21,174 bases of DNA from Rhodospirillaceae bacterium (GCA_013349695.1 DUZD01000015.1:1-21174); one strand, 5' to 3'. Positions 8,480 to 15,512 are shown, counted from the stretch's first letter. Notes: generated by a model from the sequence alone, not told the origin. Numbers and translations are program-made.

Positions 8480-9094
8480 TCACGTTGGCCGGACGCCGTG
8501 GGGCTCCGGTTCGCCATCCTCGCGTTCGCTGGCCCGCAGGTCGTTGACGGCGCATATGCGTTGCATGACGCCGGTTGTGGGGCCCCTATCGACGAGGCCG
8601 TGTTCGTAAGCGATCACCTGCAGCCGCCGGCGGGTTATTTCTAGCAACTCGCCGCTACGCAGCAGGTAGTCGGGATTGCGCGGCCGGGAGAATTTTTCGT
8701 TGCCGCGGGCGAACGTTTCGTAAATGAACAGGCCATTTTTCCCGACGGCCTCGAAAAGATGCCGGAAGAGAGGCCGATAAAGATAATTGACGATGACGAC
8801 GGCGTCGAAGGTCCGGCCTTCGATCGGCCATGCGCCGTCGCCCTCCAGGTCGGCCTCGATCACTTCTATTCCCGGCTTGTCCGCAAGGTCGGCGACACGG
8901 GTAACGTCGCGGTCCAGGGCCACCACTTTGTAGCCCAGATTCAAAAGGTAGCGGACATGCCGGCCGCCGCCGCAAGCCAAGTCGAGCACCGTTCCCCCTT
9001 TCGGAATCAACGGTGAAAAACGCCGGACCCAAAGGGACGGCACGGTAACTCTCAGGTGACTAGGCTGAAGGGGCATGTCGCCGGCGTTTTCCAT
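8480..9094 (-). CDS. Small class I SAM-dependent methyltransferase (TehB-like)
   Basis: 204 aa. Motif I reads VLDLACGGGRHVRYLLNLGY, followed by the acidic residue of motif II (VALDRD), VIEADLEG, and FDAVVIVNYLYRPL; an ETF-x-x-G-N-E-K-F block lies in the C-terminal half. These features match small TehB/UbiE-like methyltransferases often found beside the nit and DUF1178 genes. The substrate is unknown. The ATG at 9092-9094 lacks a clear Shine-Dalgarno; an internal ATG at 9074-9076 (MPLQPSHL) is possible. It diverges from the DUF1178 gene across an AT-rich 89-base spacer. Confidence 0.85.
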   Translation of the reverse strand: MENAGDMPLQPSHLRVTVPSLWVRRFSPLIPKGGTVLDLACGGGRHVRYLLNLGYKVVALDRDVTRVADLADKPGIEVIEADLEGDGAWPIEGRTFDAVVIVNYLYRPLFRHLFEAVGKNGLFIYETFARGNEKFSRPRNPDYLLRSGELLEITRRRLQVIAYEHGLVDRGPTTGVMQRICAVNDLRASEREDGEPEPHGVRPT

Positions 9095-9118
9095 TTTTTA
9101 ACCGATTGACGTATAAGC

Positions 9119-9149
9119 TTGGCAAAAATTGGGAAATTAATAGTATAAA
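9119..9149 (+). promoter_or_regulatory. Candidate promoter of the DUF1178 gene
   Basis: TTGGCA (9119-9124) and TATAAA (9144-9149) lie in a locally AT-rich stretch with a 19-base spacer; shifting the -10 to 9141-9146 (TAGTAT) gives a 16-base spacer. Either predicts a leader of roughly 30 bases before the ATG at 9184. Moderate to weak evidence. Confidence 0.35.
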
Positions 9150-9183
9150 AGGCCAATCCGTCGGCAACAGAGTCTTTGATATC

Positions 9184-9618
9184 ATGATTCAGTATCGGTT
9201 GAAATGCACCAACGGCCACCGGTTCGATGCCTGGTTTCTCGATGGCGCCACTTACGATCGGCAAAGCGCTGTCGGCGGCATCTCCTGTCCGTTTTGCGGC
9301 GACGACCAGATCGGCAAGGCCCCGATGGCGCCCAACCTGGCCAAGAGCAAGAATGACAAACAAATTGAACCAGCCGAGCTGCGGGCCACGGAAGTCGCCG
9401 AACGGATTCTCAATGCGGTGAACAGACTGCGCAAGAAGGTCGAAAAAAACTACGAGTACGTTGGCGATAACTTCGCCGAGGAGGCGCGCAGCATTTATTA
9501 TGGCGAGACCGAAAAGCGGGGCATTTACGGTGAGGCGAGCGAGCAGGAAACCCTTGATCTCGAAGAGGAGGGGATCGAGTTTTTCCGCATTCCCATCGGT
9601 CCGCGCCGCAACGATTGA
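9184..9618 (+). CDS. DUF1178 family protein
   Basis: 144 aa of unknown function. It opens MIQYRLKCTNGHRFDAWF and then has a CPFCG pair and KAPMAPNLAK, the usual family pattern: a C-x3-GH motif plus a C-x2-C suggests a zinc-ribbon-like N-terminal domain. The C-terminal half has AEEARSIYYGE and a final EEGIEFFRIP block that is conserved in the family. The frame opens at a TTG at 9106 but homologues begin at the MIxY motif, so I use the ATG at 9184, which has only weak SD-like bases (CAGAG). It commonly follows the nit gene in alphaproteobacteria. Confidence 0.88.
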   Translation: MIQYRLKCTNGHRFDAWFLDGATYDRQSAVGGISCPFCGDDQIGKAPMAPNLAKSKNDKQIEPAELRATEVAERILNAVNRLRKKVEKNYEYVGDNFAEEARSIYYGETEKRGIYGEASEQETLDLEEEGIEFFRIPIGPRRND

Positions 9619-9690
9619 TAGCGCTTTTTGGCTGTCGCCCTATCCCTTTACCGCGAATCTGGGTAAGAGAAAACAAAGACCGAAGGGCGA

Positions 9691-9711
9691 CGGGACGTTG
9701 CGAGCGTCCCG
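9691..9711. repeat. Small GC-rich hairpin downstream of DUF1178
   Basis: CGGGACG (9691-9697) and CGTCCCG (9705-9711) form a 7-bp stem with a 7-base loop, followed by AAAAG. A wider 8-bp pair GTCGCCCT (9634-9641) / AGGGCGAC (9684-9691) brackets it from upstream. It may be a terminator of the DUF1178 gene or the edge of the insertion-sequence remnants that follow; there is no T-tract. Confidence 0.35.
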
Positions 9712-9785
9712 AAAAGCGTAAGTTTTGAATTTAGGGGAATGACGATGGCGAGACGCGGGCTTTCACCGATCCATCTGGATGAGGG

Positions 9786-9905
9786 TGCCCAAGATTTTCA
9801 TTCGGCATTGCCGAGAACGCGCCGCCGAGCCGCCTGCGCGAGGAGCTGATCGCGACAACCCACGAGGACCGTCTGGTCGGTCACATCTCCCGTGACAGCG
9901 CGGCA
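9786..9905 (+). pseudogene. Transposase fragment, IS1182-like
   Basis: About 40 codons read without a stop: a segment LREELIATTHEDRLVGHISRDS closes it (residues given in two parts: LREELIATTHED, RLVGHISRDS). The G-H-I-S-R-D-S block followed by A-A/I resembles the first catalytic Asp region of IS1182-type DDE transposases. The frame stops just upstream (TGA 9780-9782) and is interrupted after base ~9905 by an unrelated fragment on the other strand. This is a relic with no function; the family assignment is tentative. Confidence 0.45.
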
Positions 9906-10128
9906 ATGGTTGCACCGGTAACGCTGAAGCCCGCCGGCCATGCCATGACGGGCCGCTCCCGGCATATTGCGGCGGGGACAGCGCCTTTCGTCGGTAATCC
10001 GCTCCTCGATGACGCCGTGGCTAGCCCGATCCGGGCCTGGCGGCAAGCGCATCCAGGGCGCGCCGGCGCTGAAATGGGGTCAGACCGTCAGCCCGAGCCA
10101 CCCATTTCTGGAATTCCGCCGGCTTCAT
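9900..10128 (-). pseudogene. 5' fragment of an IS1595-like (zinc-ribbon) transposase
   Basis: An ATG at 10126-10128, preceded by GGGGG, opens MKPAEFQKWVARAD, GLTPFQRRRALDAL and then meets TAG at 10021-10023. One frame over, the reading continues as IEERITDERRCPRRN, ARHGMAGGLQRYRCNHCR. This is the N-terminal zinc ribbon of ISXO2/IS1595-type transposases, with the second Cys changed to Arg (CPRR for CPxC) and a frameshift. The DDE domain is absent: at about 9900 the sequence joins the opposite-strand IS1182-like fragment. Confidence 0.6.
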
Positions 10129-10196
10129 AACAAACCCCCAAGAAATCATACTGTTGGAGGAATGATAATACTATTCCTACATTCAACACAAATATA

Positions 10197-10393
10197 GCCT
10201 TACAAAAACAACACCAGCAAACGGAATTACCTTACAAGCGGCAAAAAAAACCGCCCAGTTAAAGACGAAAAGGAATACAACCGCACCCTTTCACGCATCG
10301 GTGTGAAGGTGGAGAACGTCATTCTCCGCCCGCGGATACGGCCTCAAATTCAACATCATCGCTGGAATCATCAATCTGAAAATGGGATACTGA
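10197..10393 (+). pseudogene. 3' fragment of an IS5-family transposase
   Basis: Three reading frames carry consecutive pieces of one transposase C-terminus: QKQHQQTELPYKRQKK (10203-10250), then DEKEYNRTLSRIGVKVENVI (10264-10323) after a shift at an A8 run, then YGLKFNIIAGIINL before TGA (10391-10393) after a deletion. The order E-L-P-Y-K, K-E-Y-N-x-x-L-S-R, V-E-x-V-I, F-N-x-I-A-G-I matches the end of IS5/IS1031-type DDE transposases. The segment normally between V-E-N-V-I and the last block (the R-L-K-x-F-R region) is deleted. Non-functional relic. Confidence 0.65.
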
Positions 10394-10450
10394 GAAAATC
10401 CGATAGGGGCCGATGCATCCGACGCGACGGACCTTCAAATACGGATTTTC
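10394..10450. repeat. 9-bp inverted repeat beyond the IS5-like relic
   Basis: GAAAATCCG (10394-10402) and CGGATTTTC (10442-10450) are perfect inverted copies 39 bases apart. The first begins right after the transposase stop codon. It could be a remnant of the element's end or a weak hairpin; the loop is too long for a normal terminator. Confidence 0.3.
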
Positions 10451-10494
10451 GCGGTAGGTCTAGTATCCGGGAGTAAAGAGGGAAGGGTTACGAA

Positions 10495-10656
10495 ATGTGG
10501 TATATTGCAGCACTACTTGGGACGTTCTTATCTTTAATTGGTCTCGCAAGCATAGTTTACCCAATGAAGGATTTGAAAATTGAAAACAGGCAGATAGCAT
10601 TAATTGTTTTTCTCGTTGGTTTCATCTTACTATTTGTTGGTATAGATAATATTTAG
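10495..10656 (+). CDS. Small hypothetical membrane protein, two transmembrane segments
   Basis: An intact 53-codon frame with GGGAAGGG about 6-13 bases before the ATG. Two hydrophobic stretches (residues 4-22, ending ...ASIVY, and 35-50, IALIVFLVGFILLFVG) flank a charged loop PMKDLKIENRQ. This P-x-x-x-L-x-I-x-x-R pattern followed by a G-F-x-L-x-x-x-G helix recurs in small bacterial inner-membrane proteins, but I cannot name a function. Base composition is markedly AT-rich compared with the pst and DUF1178 genes, which suggests recent acquisition along with the transposon fragments just upstream. Confidence 0.55.
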   Translation: MWYIAALLGTFLSLIGLASIVYPMKDLKIENRQIALIVFLVGFILLFVGIDNI

Positions 10657-10757
10657 AAAGCTAAAATAGCCGAATTAAAGGCGTCCGACCCCAGAGACTT
10701 ACTTTGCGGAGATGAAGAAGAGTTCCGACTCTGAGTGGCTTTAAGCATTAAAATGAG

Positions 10758-10826
10758 AGAGGCTTATCCCCGGCGTTCCTGGAGCACAAGATGTTGACCC
10801 CACCGGAAGCAATGGGATAAGCCTCT
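10758..10826. repeat. 13-bp inverted repeat between the small membrane gene and pstB1
   Basis: AGAGGCTTATCCC (10758-10770) and GGGATAAGCCTCT (10814-10826) are perfect inverted copies with 43 bases between. It lies 34 bases beyond the pstB1 stop, so it might end the pst transcript, but the long loop and absent T-tract make it look more like the ends of a tiny insertion or excision scar. Confidence 0.45.
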
Positions 10827-10859
10827 TCGGTAAATATTGGAAGACCACTACGGTGTCGG

Positions 10860-11672
10860 CTACCCGTAACGGCCCTCGATATAATCAGCGGTCTGTTTTT
10901 CCTTTGGCGCGGCGAACATGTCCTCGGTAAGGCTATGCTCGACGATCCGGCCCATCAGCATGAACACGCACTCTTCGCTGACGCGGCGCGCTTGCGCCAT
11001 GTTGTGGGTCACGATCAGGATCGTGTAGACACCCCGTAGTTCCCAGATTAATTCCTCGACGGCCGCGGTGCCTTTCGGGTCCAGCGCCGAACAGGGCTCG
11101 TCCATCAGCAATATCGACGGCTTGACGGGTAGAAGCCTTGCGATACAAAGTTTTTGCTGTTCCGCCAAGGACAGCTTGGTCGCCTTCGCTTGAAGGCGGT
11201 CCTTGACCGAATCCCAGAGCAGCACCCGGCGAAGGCAACGCTCGACGATCTCCTCCTTCACGCCCTTGCCCGGTCCTTGGTCGCGCGTCCCGTGGAGATC
11301 CAGGCTGAACAAGACGTTGTCCCGAATGGAGATCGGCAGTGGGTTGGGCCTCTGGAAAACCATGCCGACCTCCTTGCGCAACCGCGGCAGGCTAACGCCA
11401 TCCTCGTATACGTCGTGCCCCAGCACCTCGATGCCGCCGGTAATCCGCACGTATCCCAGACGCTCGTTGATGCGGTTTACGCTTCTCAACAGGGTCGATT
11501 TTCCGCACCCCGATGGGCCGATCACCGCCGTGACGACGCCCTTCTTGATTTGAAGGTCAACATCGAGGAGTGCCTGGAAATCTCCATACCAAAGGTTCAG
11601 GTTCCTGGTGCGAATGGCGTTTTCGTGGCGGTCCGAGGTCGCCTCTGTTCCTTCGCGGGCATTGCGGATCAT
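10860..11672 (-). CDS. pstB1: PstB-like phosphate ABC transporter ATPase, copy 1 (degenerate signature)
   Basis: 270 aa from the ATG at 11670-11672 (a TTG at 11681 is also in frame). It is a nucleotide-binding subunit of the phosphate importer at the inner membrane. Visible are the A-loop Tyr (LWYGDFQAL), Walker A GPSGCGKST (~52-60), Q-loop Gln (VGMVFQRPNP, ~107), Walker B with catalytic Glu (LLMDEPCSALDP, ~191-192) and H-loop His (VTHNM, ~223). The ABC signature is abnormal: KLSLAEQQKLCIAR instead of LSGGQQQR. It is 21 bases downstream of pstB2 (12 if the TTG start is used). Together they look like a heterodimer in which this subunit supplies the working ATP-binding half-site. Confidence 0.9.
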   Translation of the reverse strand: MIRNAREGTEATSDRHENAIRTRNLNLWYGDFQALLDVDLQIKKGVVTAVIGPSGCGKSTLLRSVNRINERLGYVRITGGIEVLGHDVYEDGVSLPRLRKEVGMVFQRPNPLPISIRDNVLFSLDLHGTRDQGPGKGVKEEIVERCLRRVLLWDSVKDRLQAKATKLSLAEQQKLCIARLLPVKPSILLMDEPCSALDPKGTAAVEELIWELRGVYTILIVTHNMAQARRVSEECVFMLMGRIVEHSLTEDMFAAPKEKQTADYIEGRYG

Positions 11673-11693
11673 TTGTCCCAAAGTGCAAACCCA

Positions 11694-12458
11694 TCACCCA
11701 AACCGGCCCGAAATGAAGTCCGCCGTCCGAGTGGATCTGGCGTTTCCGGAAAACAGGTCCTTGGTTTCTCCGACTTCCACGCAGGAGCCATCGAGGAAGA
11801 AAGCGGTCCGGTCGGCAAGCCGTCGGGCCTGTTGGACCAGATTGGTCACCAGAATGATCGTCATCTCCCGCCGCAGTTCCTTGAGAACGTCCTCGATGCG
11901 CATGGTCGTCACCGGATCGACGGCGATCGAAAACTCGTCGAGCATCAAGACCTCGGGATCCTGCGACAGTGCCCGCGCGATGGTAAGCCTTTGCTGCTGC
12001 CCGCCGGACAGAAGGCTTCCAAGAGAATGCAGCCTGTCCTTGACCTCGTCCCAAAGCGCCGCCCGGGCCAGGCACCACTCGACGATGCCGTCCAGCTCGG
12101 ATTTCCGCTTGATGCCGGATAACTTCGGGGCAAAAGCCACGTTCTCGTAGATGCTGAGCGGCAGCCCGACCGGAAGCGGAAAAACCACACCGATACGCCG
12201 CCGCAACGCATAGACGTTCCGCCATTGGCGAACGTCCTTTCCGTCGAAAAGGACTTGCCCCTCGACCTTCATGCCGGCGGTGAAATCGTCCATGCGGTTG
12301 ATGGCCTTGAGAAAGGAGGTCTTGCCGGCATTCGAGGGTCCGATGATGCCGAAGATCTCGTTTTCCCTGATCCTCAAGTTCACCTCCCGAAGGGCGGCGG
12401 TCTTACCGTAGAAGACCGAGAGACCGCGAACCTCCAGCTTTGCGGGGTTCGCTTCCAT
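11694..12458 (-). CDS. pstB2: PstB-like phosphate ABC transporter ATPase, copy 2 (Q- and H-loop lost)
   Basis: 254 aa. Walker A reads GPSNAGKT (40-47) and the signature LSGGQQQR (150-157) is perfect, but the Q-loop Gln is replaced by Pro (VVFPLPVGLP, residue 94), the Walker B/D-loop reads LMLDEFSIAVDP, and the H-loop His is replaced by Asn (VTNLVQQA, residue 206). Such a subunit alone should hydrolyse ATP poorly, yet its signature could complete the site of PstB1. The start ATG (12456-12458) gives the normal PstB length; the frame is open much further upstream, overlapping pstA, but that is shadow. It starts 23 bases after the pstA stop, with no strong Shine-Dalgarno. Confidence 0.9.
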   Translation of the reverse strand: MEANPAKLEVRGLSVFYGKTAALREVNLRIRENEIFGIIGPSNAGKTSFLKAINRMDDFTAGMKVEGQVLFDGKDVRQWRNVYALRRRIGVVFPLPVGLPLSIYENVAFAPKLSGIKRKSELDGIVEWCLARAALWDEVKDRLHSLGSLLSGGQQQRLTIARALSQDPEVLMLDEFSIAVDPVTTMRIEDVLKELRREMTIILVTNLVQQARRLADRTAFFLDGSCVEVGETKDLFSGNARSTRTADFISGRFG

Positions 12459-12481
12459 GGCGACCCGCGGTTGAGCGGCGC

Positions 12482-13351
12482 CTACCATTTCTTCCGCCCC
12501 CGCAGATAGACGCGAAACCCGATCGAAGCCGCGTTCAGCATGAGCACCATGGCAATGAGAACCAAGGCGACTCCGTAAGGCAGGTGCTCGGGCACGTTCG
12601 GGACCTGCGTCGAGATGACAAACAGGTGCAGCGAAAGCGCCATGGTTTGATCGAAGATGCCTTGTGGCAGGAACGGCAGGAAAAAGACCGCCCCGGTAAG
12701 CATGATGGGAGCCGTTTCGCCGGCGGTCCGCGACACCTCGAGGATGACGCCGGTCAGGATGCCGCTGACGGCGTTGGGAAGAACGACCCTTCGAATCGTT
12801 TGCCAACGGGTCGCGCCCATGCTCCAACAGGCCTCGCGAAAGGCGCGTGGCACCGCCAGCAATGATTCCCGGGTGGTAACGATGACCACGGGCAGTGTCA
12901 TGACCGCCAACGTCAGGCTGGCCGCCAGGATGCTCGTGCCGAATCCGAAGAACAGAACGAAGGCCCCCACGCCGAAGAGGGCGTGAACGATCGACGGAAC
13001 GCCGGCCAGGTTGATGATCGCCAGGTTGATGACGCGGGTCAGCCAGTTGTCGGGCGCGTACTCGCTCAGGTAAAGCGCCGCCGCGACGCCCAACGGCACG
13101 GAAATCAGCAGCGCCACCGCGACCAGCCACAGGGTTCCGACAAGCGCTGGGAAGATGCCTCCCTCGGTCATCCCGTTGGTCGGTTCGAGGAACAAGAAGC
13201 CCAACGAAATCGCCGGCCCTCCCTTGACGATCAAGGTCGCCAGGATGATCAGAACCGGCAGGACCAGCAGAACCGTCATGGTCAGGAAAAGGAGTCTCCA
13301 CAGGAACTCTACGTTCTTGTTGCGGACGTCGCGTTTCGTCGCTTGGAACAT
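12482..13351 (-). CDS. pstA: Phosphate ABC transporter permease PstA
   Basis: 289 aa, an inner-membrane permease with about six hydrophobic segments. The EAA coupling loop is visible as REACWSMGATRWQTIRRVVLPNAVSGI, and the ATP-binding-subunit side has the usual GETAP motif (SRTAGETAPIMLTG). The short N-terminus distinguishes it from the long PstA proteins common in alphaproteobacteria. The ATG at 13349-13351 begins only 3 bases after the end of a 157-bp palindromic element and has no recognisable Shine-Dalgarno, so its translation may depend on readthrough of RNA structure or coupling. It pairs with PstC to form the channel. Confidence 0.95.
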   Translation of the reverse strand: MFQATKRDVRNKNVEFLWRLLFLTMTVLLVLPVLIILATLIVKGGPAISLGFLFLEPTNGMTEGGIFPALVGTLWLVAVALLISVPLGVAAALYLSEYAPDNWLTRVINLAIINLAGVPSIVHALFGVGAFVLFFGFGTSILAASLTLAVMTLPVVIVTTRESLLAVPRAFREACWSMGATRWQTIRRVVLPNAVSGILTGVILEVSRTAGETAPIMLTGAVFFLPFLPQGIFDQTMALSLHLFVISTQVPNVPEHLPYGVALVLIAMVLMLNAASIGFRVYLRGRKKW

Positions 13352-13354
13352 TGC

Positions 13355-13511
13355 CTAGAGCATTTCAAGATTGGTCGGCGCCAGCCCGCTCCCCCGCCCG
13401 GCCAACCCATTTTGGCCCATGCCAAATGATTGGCAATGCCATTGTACGCTGTGGGTGGCCGGGCGGGGGAGCGGGCTGGCGCCGATTCTTATCAACATAG
13501 ACATGCTCTAG
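13355..13511. repeat. Dispersed palindromic element, copy 3 (157 bp), between pstC and pstA
   Basis: The ends are inverted copies CTAGAGCAT (13355-13363) and ATGCTCTAG (13503-13511). Inside is a perfect 29-bp GC-rich inverted repeat (13376-13404 with 13448-13476; arm begins CGGCGCCAGCCC). The loop holds a match to the 26-bp unit tandemly repeated at the window end (TTTGGCCCATGCCAAA then TGATTGGCA). The right end supplies the TAG stop of pstC (13508-13510). The left end lies 3 bases from the pstA ATG. In the pst mRNA it would form a very stable stem. Confidence 0.85.
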
Positions 13512-14485
13512 CCCTTGCGCACGCCTCTGACCACAAGATCGGCCAGGAGGTTGATCGTGAAAGTCACGACGAACAGGAAGATTCCGATCGTGAAAAGGGC
13601 CTGATAGTGGTCGGATCCGACCGCCGTCTCGCCCAACTCGGCGGCGATCGTCGCGGTCAAGGCACGAACCGAATCGAAAATGCTGTCGGGGATGTTGATG
13701 GAGTGTCCCGTGGCCATCAAAACGGCCATCGTCTCGCCGAACCCACGGCCGACGCCGAGCAGGACGGCGGCCAGCAGCCCGTTCCTCGCCGCCGGCAGCA
13801 CGACCTTCACGACGACCTGCCAACGCGTCGCGCCCATCGCCTCCGCCGCCTCGCGATAACCGTCGGGGACCGCCTTGAGAGCGTCCTCGGCGATCGACGT
13901 CATGATCGGTGCCGCCATAAGGCCGAGAATGATCCCGGCATTGAGGACGTTCAATCCGACCGGCACGTCGAACAACTCGATGATGAGGGGGTTCATGAGG
14001 CTGAGCCCGATGAACCCCCAGACGACCGAGGGGATCGCGGCAAGGAGCTCCACAAGGACCTTCAAGGCCTCTCTGGTCTTGCCCCTGGCGAACTCCGAGA
14101 TGTAGATGGCGGCGCCCAGCGAGAATGGGATGGCGACCACCATCGCCAGCCCGGTGACGCTCGCCGTGCCCGCGATCATCGCCAAAATGTTGTAGGTAGG
14201 CCTGTGTTCGGATGTTGGCTGCCAGCGAATCGACGTGAAGAATTCCGTTATCTCGAGCTTTTCCACCACGAAGGAAAACCCTTCGCGGGTAATGAACAAA
14301 AAAATCCCGATGATGAAAACGATCGCCGATATGCCCCCCAGGAACACCACCACCTGAACGATCTTGTCCTGGTACCAGTCCAGGGTCAGGCGGTCCTTGT
14401 CGACGTGCCTGGCCGCGTCGGCCCTCCGGCCGGGGCGAGTCCTCGGCGAGACGGCGGCCCGCGAAGCCACCTCATCGTTCGCCAT
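13508..14485 (-). CDS. pstC: Phosphate ABC transporter permease PstC
   Basis: 325 aa. After a basic N-terminal tail of about 40 residues there is a first hydrophobic segment (IVQVVVFLGGISAIVFIIGIF in two parts: IVQVVVFLGG, ISAIVFIIGIF), a periplasmic loop, then five more segments. Family motifs are ELLAAIPSVVWGFIGL, the EAA loop EAMGATRWQVVVKVVLPAARNG, and GRGFGETMAVLMATG. The last codons VRKG are followed by a TAG that belongs to a palindromic element, so the original C-terminus may have been slightly different. It lies 79 bases downstream of pstS. Confidence 0.95.
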   Translation of the reverse strand: MANDEVASRAAVSPRTRPGRRADAARHVDKDRLTLDWYQDKIVQVVVFLGGISAIVFIIGIFLFITREGFSFVVEKLEITEFFTSIRWQPTSEHRPTYNILAMIAGTASVTGLAMVVAIPFSLGAAIYISEFARGKTREALKVLVELLAAIPSVVWGFIGLSLMNPLIIELFDVPVGLNVLNAGIILGLMAAPIMTSIAEDALKAVPDGYREAAEAMGATRWQVVVKVVLPAARNGLLAAVLLGVGRGFGETMAVLMATGHSINIPDSIFDSVRALTATIAAELGETAVGSDHYQALFTIGIFLFVVTFTINLLADLVVRGVRKG

Positions 14486-14564
14486 TGCCCGCGTCCCACT
14501 CCCATCGACCGTTTTCAGGGGAATGCGGGACGGCCGCCGGCGGAGCCGGCCCGTGCCCCCCTCC

Positions 14565-15440
14565 CTATTCGCATTTCACCTCGCGAACGGGGGCGTATCC
14601 CTTCTCCTGGATGATGCACTGGCCCGCGTCGCCGAGAATCCAGTCGATGTACTTCTTGATCTCCCCCTTGGGCCTCCCGTTGGTGTACATGAACAGAGGA
14701 CGGGCAATCGGATATGAGTTGTCGGAAGCGTTTTGGACCGAAGGAGAAACGCAGTTTCCGCTTTCGCCTTTCTCGACGCAGGCAATCTTCACGTAGTCCG
14801 TGGCATAGGCGAAACCACTGTAACCGATGGCGCAAGGCGTCTTCTCGACCAAGTCCACGACGTCCTTGGAGCCGTGCATGTCGAGGGTGCCGAGCTTGTA
14901 GTCACGCTTTTTGCCGAGCACCGCCCGGCGGAAATAGGCATAGGTGCCGGAGCTGTTCTGCCGGCTCACGATAACGATCTCCTGGCCCTTGCACCCTGGG
15001 ACTTCGAGGCCAATATCCGTCCATTTCTCGACTTCCCCTTGCTCGCCATATATTTCGGCAAGCTGCGAAATCGAAAGGGTTTTGGCCGGGTTCGCCATGT
15101 GCATGAAGACCGCCAGGGCGTCGTAGCCGACGACATGGCGCACGGGGTCCTGCCCTTTCGACTTGGCCAGATCGACCTCCTTCTTCTTCATGGCGCGGCT
15201 GGCGTTCGCGATATCGACGGTTCCATTGATCACGGAGGCGATGCCCGTACCCGAGCCGCCGCCGGTGACGGCGACGGCGACGCCAGAGTCGACATTTCGA
15301 TAGGCCTCCGCCCAGGCCTGAGCCACGTTCACGAGAGTGTCGGAACCCTTGTTCTGGATGAGCGTCCGGGCTTCCGCCGCAGTCGACCCGAAGCTCAAGC
15401 CGGCGATGACGGCGGCGGCAAAAACGATTTTGGCTTTCAT
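14565..15440 (-). CDS. pstS: Periplasmic phosphate-binding protein PstS
   Basis: 291 aa with a Sec signal peptide: MKAK, a hydrophobic core (IVFAAAVIAGLSFG) and a likely cleavage after AEA near residue 24. The mature protein has the phosphate-binding loops GSDTL (32-36), GGGSGTG (60-66) and SRQNSSGTY (159-167), typical of the type II periplasmic binding fold of PstS. It captures inorganic phosphate and delivers it to PstCA. As first gene of the operon it is preceded by a Pho box at 15525-15542. AAGGGAAAGG lies upstream of the ATG at a slightly long spacing. Confidence 0.95.
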   Translation of the reverse strand: MKAKIVFAAAVIAGLSFGSTAAEARTLIQNKGSDTLVNVAQAWAEAYRNVDSGVAVAVTGGGSGTGIASVINGTVDIANASRAMKKKEVDLAKSKGQDPVRHVVGYDALAVFMHMANPAKTLSISQLAEIYGEQGEVEKWTDIGLEVPGCKGQEIVIVSRQNSSGTYAYFRRAVLGKKRDYKLGTLDMHGSKDVVDLVEKTPCAIGYSGFAYATDYVKIACVEKGESGNCVSPSVQNASDNSYPIARPLFMYTNGRPKGEIKKYIDWILGDAGQCIIQEKGYAPVREVKCE

Positions 15441-15512
15441 GGTCCAAGACCTTTCCCTTGGCGGGAGCTACCCATCGAACATCTGGATATTGATGCTTTT
15501 CGGTTGCGTTCT

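Noticed and set aside
9798..10052. 84-aa minus-strand frame containing a zinc-ribbon sequence.
   Set aside because: It is a chance fusion: its first half is the IS1595-like fragment and its second half is antisense to the IS1182-like fragment.
10073..10083. GGGGTCAGACC motif, also similar near base 75, reminiscent of REP-associated sequences.
   Set aside because: The copy at 10073 is coding sequence of the IS1595-like fragment (G-L-T-P-F) and the copy near 75 is partial with no hairpin partner.
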